Below are positions 14,146 to 21,393 of a DNA stretch of 32,619 nt, piece after piece. The notes beneath the pieces are model-generated. The model worked only from the letters and a program-made list of their open reading frames with translations, was not told where the DNA came from and searched no databases. The position numbers were made by a program, and so were the translations under genes. Where the stretch lies: assembly GCA_964493955.1 (NCBI GenBank), contig CAZBPZ010000009.1, forward strand, positions 1 through 32,619, in the 5' to 3' direction. Position 1 is the stretch's first letter. The number at the start of each line of letters is the position of its first letter. The DNA comes from CAZBPZ01 sp964493955. GTDB lineage: Bacteria; Chloroflexota; Dehalococcoidia; Dehalococcoidales; Fen-1064.

Positions 14146-14961
14146 GTGGGAGCCACTGTCTCGTACCGGCAGGAAAGGGGTGCCGCCGCGGGCACAGCCA
14201 CCAGGATTGCCCTGGTGGTGGAGTATGACGGCAGCGCCTTCAGCGGCTCGCAGTACCAGGCCGGCGTGCCGACGGTGCAGGCGGCCCTGGAAGAGGCCAT
14301 CTACCGCCTCACCGGTGAGAAGGTGCGGATTACAGCCGCCAGCCGGACCGATGCCGGGGTGCATGCCCTGGGGCAGGTCGTCAGTTTCAAGACTACCTCG
14401 TCCCGGCCGCTCGAGGCGTTCGTGGGCGGGATGAATTACTGGCTGCCGGCGGCGGTGGCCGTGCGGGAGGCCCACGTGGTACCGCTGTCGTTCGACGTGC
14501 GGCGCCGGGCCACGAGCCGCCACTACCGGTACTCGATTTTGCTCAGCCGGACGCGCTCACCGCTGCGCGAGCGCTACGCCTACCGCCTGGCCGGGGAGCT
14601 GGACGTGGCCGCGATGGACCGGGCCTGCCGGATACTCGTGGGAAAGCATGACTTCGCCTCGTTTGCGGCCGGTATCGGCGGTGAGGCCGGGAACACGGTG
14701 CGGCGGGTCTACCATGCCGGCGTCAGGCAGCAGGCTGACATGGTAATATTTGACATGGTGGCCAACGCCTTCCTGCGGCACCAGGTGAGGGTAACCGCCG
14801 GCTGCCTGGTGCGGGTTGGCCAGGGAAAGATGACGGAGGAAGAGCTGCGGGCCGTGCTGGAGGCACGGCGGCCCGGGCTGGCCGGGCCGACCCTGCCGGC
14901 CCACGGTCTCTGCCTGGTGAAGGTGGAATACGCCCGGCCGTTTGAGGAAGCAATCACATGA
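14146..14961 (+). CDS. truA: tRNA pseudouridine synthase A (positions 38-40)
   Basis: TruA converts U38-U40 in the anticodon stem of tRNA to pseudouridine. The catalytic Asp lies in 'ASRTDAGVHALGQVVSFKT'. Other family blocks are 'VEYDGSAFSGSQYQ' near the N-terminus, 'DVRRRATSRHYRYSILLSRTRSPLRERYAYRL' and 'NAFLRHQVRVTAGCLVRVGQGKM'. Length is 271. The GTG at 14146 gives about 20 residues before homology begins. No other standard start is available between it and the first conserved block, so it is kept. Its place between rplQ and rplM is common. The stop overlaps the rplM ATG (ATGA). Confidence 0.96.
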   Translation: MGATVSYRQERGAAAGTATRIALVVEYDGSAFSGSQYQAGVPTVQAALEEAIYRLTGEKVRITAASRTDAGVHALGQVVSFKTTSSRPLEAFVGGMNYWLPAAVAVREAHVVPLSFDVRRRATSRHYRYSILLSRTRSPLRERYAYRLAGELDVAAMDRACRILVGKHDFASFAAGIGGEAGNTVRRVYHAGVRQQADMVIFDMVANAFLRHQVRVTAGCLVRVGQGKMTEEELRAVLEARRPGLAGPTLPAHGLCLVKVEYARPFEEAIT

Positions 14962-15398
14962 AGACATATGTTATCAAGCCCGGGGACATTCAGCGTGACT
15001 GGCACCTGGTAGATGCCACTGACCAGGTGCTGGGCCGGCTGGCCACGCGCATTGCCACGCTGCTGATGGGCAAGCACAAGCCAAAGTTCGCCCGCAACGC
15101 CGACGTGGGTGACTACGTGGTGGTCATCAACGCTGCCAGGGTGAGGGTCACCGGGGACAAGGCGCGGCAGAAGACCTACTACCGCCACTCGGGCTACCCC
15201 GGCGGGCTCAAGAGCGTGACACTGGAAAAGCTGCTGGCGGAAAAGCCGGAGCGCGTCATCCAGCACGCCGTCCGCGGCATGCTGCCACGCAACCGGCTCA
15301 GCGCCGCCATGATGAAGCGGCTGCGGGTGTACCGGGATGAGCGTCATCCCCACGGCGGCCAGATTGCGCCCGCGGACAGACCGGAAGCCGGGAAATAG
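14958..15398 (+). CDS. rplM: 50S ribosomal protein L13
   Basis: L13 is an early-assembly large-subunit protein. The 146-residue protein has the diagnostic blocks 'WHLVDATDQVLGRLATRIATLLMGKHKPKFARNADVGDYVVVINAARVRVTGDKARQKTYYRHSGYPGG'-type and 'VIQHAVRGMLPRNRLSAAMMKRLRVYRDERHPHGGQ'. It is coupled to truA by a 4-nt overlap and pairs with rpsI downstream, the usual rplM-rpsI couple. Confidence 0.98.
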   Translation: MKTYVIKPGDIQRDWHLVDATDQVLGRLATRIATLLMGKHKPKFARNADVGDYVVVINAARVRVTGDKARQKTYYRHSGYPGGLKSVTLEKLLAEKPERVIQHAVRGMLPRNRLSAAMMKRLRVYRDERHPHGGQIAPADRPEAGK

Positions 15399-15425
15399 CC
15401 CCGGCATGACCGAGGGAGGGACCTC

Positions 15426-15824
15426 TTGACAGAGCAGACATACTTCTACGGGACAGGCCGGCGCAAGACGGCGGTGGCCAGGGTGAAGCTCACGCCGGGA
15501 GGCGGTGGGGCCATTATCGTCAACGGCGTGCCCTACGACGAGCTCTTCCCGCGGTATGAGCAGCGTAATACGGTCGTCAAACCCCTGCTGGTCACGGGTA
15601 CGCTTGACAAGTTCAACGCCGTGGTGACCGTCAGGGGGGGTGGCGTTACCGGCCAGAGCGGGGCGATATGCCATGGTATTGCCAGGGCGCTCATCGCCGC
15701 CGACGAGGGCTACCGGCCGGTGCTGCGACAGCACGGACTGCTGACGCGTGATTCGCGCGTCAAGGAGCGCAAGAAAGCTGGCCTCAAGCGTGCCCGCAAG
15801 GCGCCACAGTACACCAAGCGGTAG
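15426..15824 (+). CDS. rpsI: 30S ribosomal protein S9
   Basis: The C-terminal tail of S9 reaches the P-site tRNA. The 132-residue protein has 'YFYGTGRRKTAVARVKLTPGGGGAIIVNGVPYDELFPR', 'VVTVRGGGVTGQSGAICHGIARALIAADEGYRPVLRQHGLLTRDSRVKERKKAGLKRARKAPQYTKR'-type blocks, and the invariant Lys-Arg end. TTG at 15426 is the start, with GAGGGAGGG about 6 nt upstream. It is the last gene of the ribosomal run. The 74-nt spacer after it has no obvious terminator. Confidence 0.97.
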   Translation: MTEQTYFYGTGRRKTAVARVKLTPGGGGAIIVNGVPYDELFPRYEQRNTVVKPLLVTGTLDKFNAVVTVRGGGVTGQSGAICHGIARALIAADEGYRPVLRQHGLLTRDSRVKERKKAGLKRARKAPQYTKR

Positions 15825-15898
15825 TCTCTTTTGCCGGCACGGGTGGGGGCGGGGCGCGCCGCTCCGGTGCACGGCGGTGCGGTGAGTTGGAGTACAGC

Positions 15899-16354
15899 GT
15901 GGATGCAGGGCAGTCTGACATCGTGCTGCGGCCGATCGGCCGGGTGAGCAACGGCCTGAAGGAGCCACCCAGCCCCCGCCGCGAATGGGAGAGGACGGTG
16001 TCAGACATCGTCATTAACCCGGAGCTGGAGGAGGCGCTCGAAGGAATAGAGGAGTTCTCCCACATCATCGTCCTCTTCTGGCTGCACCGGCAGGTGGGGG
16101 TGGAGGTGCCGCTCAAGCAGCATGCCCGGCACCACCCGGGCAACCCGCGGCGGGGGTTGTTTGCTTTACGCTCGCCTATCCGCCCCAATCCTATCGGCAA
16201 GACCACGGTCCGCCTCCTGCGGCGGCGGGGGAATACCCTGACGGTGGAGGGGCTGGACGCCCTGGATGGTAGCCCCGTACTGGACATAAAGCCATACCTG
16301 CCCGGTTATGACGCCCCGCCGGATGCCACCGCCCCGGGCTGGATAACCGCTTGA
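15899..16354 (+). CDS. tsaA: TrmO/TsaA-family tRNA (N6-threonylcarbamoyladenosine37-N6)-methyltransferase
   Basis: The family (YaeB/TsaA/TrmO) N6-methylates t6A37 in certain tRNAs using SAM, on an unusual beta-barrel fold. The 151-residue product shows family motifs 'LRPIGRVSNGLKEPPSPRREWERTVSDIVINPELEEALEGIEEFSHIIVLFWLH', 'RSPIRPNPIGKTTVRLLRR' and 'LDALDGSPVLDIKPYLP'. GTG at 15899 is preferred because GGAG (15889-15892) lies 6 nt upstream. A TTG at 15887 is also in frame. Substrate is inferred from the family; some members act on other targets. The stop overlaps the next gene (TTGA). Confidence 0.88.
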   Translation: MDAGQSDIVLRPIGRVSNGLKEPPSPRREWERTVSDIVINPELEEALEGIEEFSHIIVLFWLHRQVGVEVPLKQHARHHPGNPRRGLFALRSPIRPNPIGKTTVRLLRRRGNTLTVEGLDALDGSPVLDIKPYLPGYDAPPDATAPGWITA

Positions 16355-17025
16355 AGAGCTCGCGCCTGATGGAGCTTTACCGGCTCCTCCTGCAGTGCCA
16401 TGGCCCCCAGCACTGGTGGCCTGCCAGTGGCCGCTTCGAGGTGATGGTGGGCGCCATTCTGACACAGGCGGCTGCCTGGAGCAACGTGGAGAAGGCCATC
16501 GCCGCCCTGCGGCGGGCCGGTGCCCTTTCGCCGGCGGCGCTGCGGCGGCTCTCCCTGCCGGAGATTGCCCGGCTTGTCTATCCCAGCGGCTACTATAACG
16601 CCAAGGCCCGCAAACTCAAAGCGCTGGCCACCTACCTGGGCGGCTACGATGATGACCTTGACCGGCTTTTTGCCCTGCCCGTGGAAAGACTGCGGCCGGA
16701 GCTCCTGGGCGTGTACGGTATCGGCGAGGAAACGGCGGACTCTATTCTGCTCTACGCCGGGGGCAAGCCGGTGTTCGTGGTGGATGCCTATACCCGCCGT
16801 ATCCTCGGCCGCAGCCGCCTGGGGCCGCCGGCCGGCAGCTACCGCCAGTACCAGCAGCTCTTCATGGACAACCTGCCGGCGGATGCCGGTCTCTTCAACG
16901 AGTACCATGCCCTCCTGGTGCGCCATGGCAAGGACATCTGCCGGGTGCGTCCCCGTTGCCAGGAGTGCTGCCTTAACGAGAATATTTGCCACCCGGGGGA
17001 GACCGGCCTGGAGGACCGATGCTGA
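16351..17025 (+). CDS. HhH-GPD DNA glycosylase, MagIII/endonuclease III-like, with Fe-S motif
   Basis: This is a base-excision repair enzyme of the endonuclease III superfamily. The N-terminal 'GPQHWWPASGRFEVMVGAILTQAAAWSNVEKAI' and the helix-hairpin-helix 'LLGVYGIGEETADSILLYAGGKPVFVVDAYTRRIL' resemble H. pylori 3-methyladenine glycosylase MagIII more than Nth. The catalytic Asp is in VVDAY. The Lys that gives Nth its lyase activity is Glu here (GIGEETA), which suggests a monofunctional glycosylase. The C-terminal cysteines (CRVRPRCQECCLNENIC) look like an Fe-S cluster loop, spaced slightly differently from Nth. TTG at 16351 is used; ATG at 16369 is an alternative. Substrate is not determined. 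Confidence 0.85.
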   Translation: MKSSRLMELYRLLLQCHGPQHWWPASGRFEVMVGAILTQAAAWSNVEKAIAALRRAGALSPAALRRLSLPEIARLVYPSGYYNAKARKLKALATYLGGYDDDLDRLFALPVERLRPELLGVYGIGEETADSILLYAGGKPVFVVDAYTRRILGRSRLGPPAGSYRQYQQLFMDNLPADAGLFNEYHALLVRHGKDICRVRPRCQECCLNENICHPGETGLEDRC

Positions 17026-17558
17026 TAGGGCTGCTTTCGGACACCCACATTGCTTTTGCCTCGCAGCTGCTGCCCCGGCAGGTGCTGGAGGCGTTCCGGG
17101 GGGTTGACCTGATACTTCACATGGGTGATGTCTGGGTGCCGCACGTGCTTGATGAGCTGGAGACGGTGGCCCCGGTGCTGGCGGCCCGCGGCGACGATGA
17201 TATGGACGCGGACTTCAGCGGTGACAGCCGCATGGAAAAGATGCAGGTGCTGCATATTGACGGCCTCACTATCTGGGCGGTACACATAAAACCGCGCTAC
17301 GGCCTTATCGCCGCCGGGGGGGCGGCCAGTTCGTACAACAACCTGTTCGGGCGCGCCAGGAGCGAGGAACCGGTGGAGAGGCCGGACGTGGTCTGTTTCG
17401 GCCACAGCCACTTCGCCGAGATTGAGAACTACAAGGGTGTCCTCATGGTCAACCCCGGCAGTCCGACGATGCCAAACTACCTGCCCAGGCTGGGGAGTGT
17501 CGGCTTTCTGCACGTCGAGGACGGCCGGGCCGAGGCACGCCTGCTCCAGCTTGAGTAG
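17019..17558 (+). CDS. YfcE/MJ0936-type metallophosphoesterase
   Basis: This is a small dimetal phosphodiesterase. Motifs in order are 'LLSDTHI' (Asp and His ligands), 'LHMGDVW' (bridging Asp), 'AARGDDDMD' (replacing the usual GNCD), 'CFGHSHFAE' (the GHSH ligands) and 'MVNPGSPTMP'. The 179-residue length fits the YfcE group, whose members cleave phosphodiesters in vitro and whose physiological substrates are mostly unknown. ATG at 17019 is chosen because the beta strand of motif I starts there; it overlaps the glycosylase gene by 7 nt. The Asn of the usual GN(C/D)D motif is replaced by Asp, which is worth noting. Confidence 0.85.
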   Translation: MLIGLLSDTHIAFASQLLPRQVLEAFRGVDLILHMGDVWVPHVLDELETVAPVLAARGDDDMDADFSGDSRMEKMQVLHIDGLTIWAVHIKPRYGLIAAGGAASSYNNLFGRARSEEPVERPDVVCFGHSHFAEIENYKGVLMVNPGSPTMPNYLPRLGSVGFLHVEDGRAEARLLQLE

Positions 17559-17565
17559 CCCCGGC

Positions 17566-17594
17566 TTGACGCCCCACCGGCGGTTGGCTAAGAT
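17566..17594 (+). promoter_or_regulatory. Sigma-70-type promoter for the acyl-CoA operon
   Basis: TTGACG (17566-17571) and TAAGAT (17589-17594) are separated by exactly 17 bases, matching the housekeeping consensus 5/6 and 4/6. A transcript starting near 17601 would have a leader of about 30 nt to the GTG at 17633. It would exclude the upstream TTG at 17600 as a practical start. The promoter lies just after the metallophosphoesterase stop. Confidence 0.6.
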
Positions 17595-17632
17595 AGGCCT
17601 TGCGCCCGTCTGGCGTTTCCGGAGCGCTGACT

Positions 17633-18385
17633 GTGCCCTATTCGGCCATTACCTGCCGCCAGAGTGACCACGTTGTTACCATAACCCTGGACCGCCCCGG
17701 TACGGGTAATACCGTTGACGCCCGTATGGCCGCCGAGCTTGAAGAGGCCTGCCTGTCCGTCAGCGCCGACGATGCCATCCGTGCCGTTATCATCACCGGG
17801 GCGGGGGAGGCTTTCTGCCGCGGCAACGAGGCGGAGCAGGGCGGTGAGGCGGCCTCCTACCCCGGGGCAGCGGCGGCGGTGGCCCTGATAGAGCAGCCCG
17901 TCATTGCTGCCATCAACGGTGATGCCCTCGGGCAGGGCCTTGAGATTGCGCTGGCGTGTGATGTGCGCCTGGCAGCCCGGCGGGCAAGGCTCGGTTTCCC
18001 GGCGGTGGGCCGGGGCCTGATGCCGGCCGACGGTGGCACCCAGCGGCTGCCGCGGCTCGTCGGGCGGGGGAAGGCACTGGAGCTGCTCTTCACCGGGGAT
18101 ACCATCACGGCCGGGGAGGCCCTTGACATTGGCCTGGTGGGCCGGGTAGTTGATGACGGCGCTCTCATGCGGGAGGCAGCGGAGCTGGCGGCGGCGCTGG
18201 CGGCAAAAGCGCCGCTGGCGCTGCGCTTCATCAAGGAGGCGGTTGCCAAGGGGCTCGACCTGACCCTGCCGCAGGGCCTGCGCCTTGAAGCGGACCTGTA
18301 CTTCCTGCTCCACACCACGGCCGACCGTACCGAGGGAATACGTGCCTTCCTGGAGAAGCGGCCGCCCCGCTTTACGGGGGAGTAG
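17633..18385 (+). CDS. Enoyl-CoA hydratase/isomerase (crotonase) family protein lacking one catalytic Glu
   Basis: The crotonase fold stabilises acyl-CoA enolates. The oxyanion-hole block 'GAGEAFCRGNEAE' is followed by 'NGDALGQGLEIALACDVRLAARRARLGFPAVGRGLMPADGGTQRLPRLVG'. Glu104 corresponds to the first catalytic Glu of rat crotonase (E144). The second (E164, in 'PE-x-x-x-G') is replaced by Ala124. Simple hydration is therefore doubtful, and isomerase, hydrolase or lyase chemistry is possible. GTG at 17633 (GGAG at 17621-17624) is preferred over TTG at 17600, because the promoter would place the latter at the transcript start. It is the first gene of the acyl-CoA operon. The product has 250 residues. 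Confidence 0.85.
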   Translation: MPYSAITCRQSDHVVTITLDRPGTGNTVDARMAAELEEACLSVSADDAIRAVIITGAGEAFCRGNEAEQGGEAASYPGAAAAVALIEQPVIAAINGDALGQGLEIALACDVRLAARRARLGFPAVGRGLMPADGGTQRLPRLVGRGKALELLFTGDTITAGEALDIGLVGRVVDDGALMREAAELAAALAAKAPLALRFIKEAVAKGLDLTLPQGLRLEADLYFLLHTTADRTEGIRAFLEKRPPRFTGE

Positions 18386-18390
18386 GTATT

Positions 18391-19059
18391 ATGCCGTCCG
18401 GGGCGGTACTGCCGGTGCGCGGGGATGTCAGGCGTGTCTATGGCAGGCTGGGCCGTATCTATGGCCTCATTGAAGAATATCTGGAGGGTGGCCTGCGGCG
18501 ACGGGGGCTGCAGAGGCTGGGGCTGGCGCCCGGGGAGCGCGTGCTGGAGCTGGGCTGCGGCACGGGCTGCACGCTGGTGATGATGGTGGGGATGACCGGC
18601 GCCGGCGGGTGTATCTGCGGGATAGACGCTACCCCCCGGATGGTGCAACTGGCCCGGCACCGCCTGGAGAAAGCCGGCAGGGGAGGTATGGTCGGACTGT
18701 TCCTGGCCGACGCACGGGCACTCCCGTTCCGGGACGGGGCCTTTGATACTGTCTATGCCTCGGCCGTGCTGGAGCTTTTTGACACGCCTGATATTCCGGT
18801 GGTGCTGGGTGAGGCCCGGCGTGTCCTCAGGGCGGGTGGCCGGCTTGGCCTGGCAAGCATGCCGCGCGAGGGGCACGAGCGGTCACCGGGGCTGCGTCTC
18901 TACGAGTGGGCCCACCGTGCCTTCCCGCGCTGGGCCAGCTGCCGCCCTATCTACGTTGAGGAGAGTGTCCGGCAGGCCGGCCTCGAGGTTCACGGTGCCG
19001 AGGAGGTCAGGCTCGGGGGTATTTTCCCGATGAAGGTGGTGGTGGCGCGGCGGCCATGA
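18391..19059 (+). CDS. Class I SAM-dependent methyltransferase (UbiE/Methyltransf_11-like)
   Basis: This is a Rossmann-fold methyltransferase. SAM-binding motif I is 'VLELGCGTGC' at residues 51-60, the acidic residue of motif II is in 'ICGIDATPRMV', motif III is 'FLADARALPFRDGAFDTVYASAVLELF', and 'VLRAGGRLGLASMPREG' corresponds to the post-III strand. The 222-residue protein has no recognisable substrate domain. It sits 5 nt after one crotonase and overlaps the next by 4 nt, so its product probably feeds or modifies the same acyl pathway. Lipid, quinone or small-acid methylation are all possible, and nothing here decides between them. Confidence 0.82.
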   Translation: MPSGAVLPVRGDVRRVYGRLGRIYGLIEEYLEGGLRRRGLQRLGLAPGERVLELGCGTGCTLVMMVGMTGAGGCICGIDATPRMVQLARHRLEKAGRGGMVGLFLADARALPFRDGAFDTVYASAVLELFDTPDIPVVLGEARRVLRAGGRLGLASMPREGHERSPGLRLYEWAHRAFPRWASCRPIYVEESVRQAGLEVHGAEEVRLGGIFPMKVVVARRP

Positions 19060-19796
19060 GTGCTTTTGAGACCATTCTCTACGAGAAGCAGGATGGCGTG
19101 GGCTACGTCACGCTGAACCGCCCGCAGGTGCTTAACGTCTACAACATGAAGATGCGGGACGAGCTCTACGAGGTGCTGGCAGCCCTGCGGGATGACCCTG
19201 ATATCAGGGTGGGGGTGCTGCGGGGGGCCGGGGAACGCGCCTTCTGCGCCGGGGCCGACCTGACCGAGTTCCTGACGGCACCTTCGCCCCTGGTGGCCCG
19301 GCAGGTGCGCTGGCGGCGCGACGTCTGGGGGCTCTTCCTCGGTGTGGGTAAGCCGCTCGTTGCCGCCCTGCACGGCTACGTGCTCGGCTCCGGGCTGGAG
19401 ATGGCCCTCTGCTGCGATATCCGCCTTGCCGCGGAGGACGCCCGGTTTGGCGTCCCGGAGATGGGATTGGGTATAATACCGGCGGCCGGCGGCAGCCAGA
19501 CACTGCCGCGCACGGTGCTGCCGGGGCGGGCCATGGAGATGTTCCTCTCCGGGCGCTGGGTCAGTGCGGCCGAGGCGCTTCGCATGGGGCTGGTGAACCG
19601 GGTTGTCCCGAAGGAGGCGCTCCGGGACGCGGCGGCGCAGCTGGCGCTTCGCATCGGGAGGAATGACCCGGTGGTGCTGGGTCGTATCAAGCGGGCGGTC
19701 TGGGAAGGCCTGGACATGGCCTTGAACGAAGGGTTGCAAATGGAAGCCAGGCTGGCCCTCGGGCATCTAAGAGGCCCTGACAAGGAGGCATCATGA
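19056..19796 (+). CDS. Enoyl-CoA hydratase (crotonase family)
   Basis: It likely adds water to a 2-enoyl-CoA. The oxyanion region 'GAGERAFCAGADLTEF' is canonical. Both catalytic glutamates are present: Glu115 in 'GSGLEMALCCDIRLA' and Glu135 in 'FGVPEMGLGIIPAAGGSQTLPR'. The 246-residue length is typical. The ATG overlaps the methyltransferase stop, and its own stop overlaps the ATG of the acyl-CoA ligase (ATGA), so three genes are translationally linked. Unlike the crotonase at 17633, this one looks fully competent as a hydratase. Chain-length specificity is not visible. Confidence 0.9.
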   Translation: MSAFETILYEKQDGVGYVTLNRPQVLNVYNMKMRDELYEVLAALRDDPDIRVGVLRGAGERAFCAGADLTEFLTAPSPLVARQVRWRRDVWGLFLGVGKPLVAALHGYVLGSGLEMALCCDIRLAAEDARFGVPEMGLGIIPAAGGSQTLPRTVLPGRAMEMFLSGRWVSAAEALRMGLVNRVVPKEALRDAAAQLALRIGRNDPVVLGRIKRAVWEGLDMALNEGLQMEARLALGHLRGPDKEAS

Positions 19797-21358
19797 ATAC
19801 CACCGAGTTTCTGAGCATCGCCAACGCTATCTGCCCGGACAGGGATGCAATCGTCTTCGAGGGGAAGCGGTTCACCTTCAGCCAGCTCAACGAGCGTGTC
19901 AACCGCCTTGCCAATGCCCTCATCGGCCTGGGGGTCAAGAAGGGCGACCGCGTGGCGCTGCTGCACGTCAACTGCAACCAGTGTGTTGAGGCCTATTTTG
20001 CCGTGGCCAAGATTGGCGGCATCTACGTGCCGCTCAACTTCCGGGCCAAGGCCAACGAGCTGACCTACATGATTAACACCGCCGAGGTGCTCACCCTCTT
20101 CGTGGGCCAGCGCTACCTGGAGCTGATTGATTCTATCCGCGGCCAGCTTGGCACCGTCGCCAACTACATCTCCATCGACGGCCCCCACGAGGGGATGCTC
20201 AGCTACGAGGAGCTGCTGGCCTCGGCCAGCGACGAGGAGGTCTTCACCGAGATTGACGACGATGACATCACCATCCTGATGTACACCGCCGGCACCACCG
20301 GCTTTCCCAAGGGTGTCATGCTGCCGCACCGGAGCTTCTCGGTCTACGTGCTGGAGAATGTCACCCCGGCCGACCCGGCCATCGAAGAAAGGACCATCCT
20401 CACCGTACCGCTCTACCACGTGGCCGGCATCCAGGCCATGATGGCGGCCGTTTATGGCGGCCGCACCCTGGTGATGGAGCGCCAGTTTGAGCCGACCGAG
20501 TGGATGCAGCTGGTGCAGGACGAAAAGGTGTCGCGCGCCATGATGGTGCCCACCATGCTCAAGCAGCTCATGGACCACCCGGACTTTGCCAGGTACGACC
20601 TTTCCAGCCTCCGGGTCATCACCTACGGGGCGGCCCCGATGCCGCTGCCGGTCATCCGCAGGGCGCTGGAGGTCTTCCCCGGGGTGGCCTTCATCAACGC
20701 CTTCGGGCAGACGGAGACGGCCTCGACCATTACCACCCTCGGTCCCGAGGACCATATCATCAGCGGTACCGAGGAGGAGCGGGAGAAGAAGCTCAAGCGG
20801 CTCTCGTCAATCGGCCGCCCCATGTCGGACGTGGAGATGCGGGTCGTTGACGAGAACAACAACCCGCTGCCGCCCTATGAGGTCGGGGAGATTGTGGCCC
20901 GGGGGCCCCGTGTCATGGCCGGCTACTGGAAGGAAGACGAGAAAACGGCCAGGACGATTGATAAGGACGGCTGGGTGCACACCGGTGACATGGGCTACGT
21001 GGACGAGGATGGCTACTTCTTCCTGGCCGGCCGCACCTCGGACATGATTATACGCGGCGGCGAGAACATCTCGCCGGAGGAGGTTGAGGCCGTCCTGCAC
21101 CAGCACGAGAAGATTGAGGATGCGGCTGTCATAGGTGTGCCGGACGAGGAGTGGGGCGAGGTACCCGTCTGCGTGGTGGTGCTCAAGGAGGGGCAGACCG
21201 CCACTGAAGAGGAAATCATCGAGCACTGCCGGGCGGCCCTGGCCAGCTACAAGCGCCCGCGCGAGGTCAAGTTTGTCAAGGAGCTGCCGCGTAACCAGCT
21301 CGGCAAGGTGCTCAAGCGCCAGCTGCGCGAGCAGTTCGGCGGCAAGGCCAACAAGTAG
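19793..21358 (+). CDS. Acyl-CoA synthetase (AMP-forming, class I adenylate-forming)
   Basis: It activates a carboxylic acid to its CoA thioester via an acyl-AMP. The 521-residue enzyme has the ATP-phosphate loop 'MYTAGTTGFPKGVMLPHRS' (Ala in place of the usual Ser), the A5 motif 'NAFGQTETAS', the hinge/A7 'TGDMGYVDEDGYFFLAGRTSDMIIRGGENISPEEVE', and the A8 lysine in 'PRNQLGKVLKRQLRE'. All residues needed for catalysis are present. Family membership suggests medium- or long-chain fatty acids or aromatic acids. Its operon partners (hydratases, acyl-CoA dehydrogenase) favour a beta-oxidation role. Confidence 0.92.
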   Translation: MNTTEFLSIANAICPDRDAIVFEGKRFTFSQLNERVNRLANALIGLGVKKGDRVALLHVNCNQCVEAYFAVAKIGGIYVPLNFRAKANELTYMINTAEVLTLFVGQRYLELIDSIRGQLGTVANYISIDGPHEGMLSYEELLASASDEEVFTEIDDDDITILMYTAGTTGFPKGVMLPHRSFSVYVLENVTPADPAIEERTILTVPLYHVAGIQAMMAAVYGGRTLVMERQFEPTEWMQLVQDEKVSRAMMVPTMLKQLMDHPDFARYDLSSLRVITYGAAPMPLPVIRRALEVFPGVAFINAFGQTETASTITTLGPEDHIISGTEEEREKKLKRLSSIGRPMSDVEMRVVDENNNPLPPYEVGEIVARGPRVMAGYWKEDEKTARTIDKDGWVHTGDMGYVDEDGYFFLAGRTSDMIIRGGENISPEEVEAVLHQHEKIEDAAVIGVPDEEWGEVPVCVVVLKEGQTATEEEIIEHCRAALASYKRPREVKFVKELPRNQLGKVLKRQLREQFGGKANK

Positions 21359-21393
21359 CACTTTGATTTGATTACCGCTCAGGAGGGGCCAGT

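Noticed and set aside
15825..15898. Transcription terminator after rpsI
   Set aside because: The spacer is GC-rich with a GGCGCGCC palindrome and only weak pairing, and there is no hairpin followed by a T-run. Read-through into the methyltransferase gene is possible.
19376..20755. 459-codon minus-strand frame opposite the second crotonase and the acyl-CoA ligase
   Set aside because: It mirrors conserved coding sequence on the other strand and resembles no protein family I recognise.
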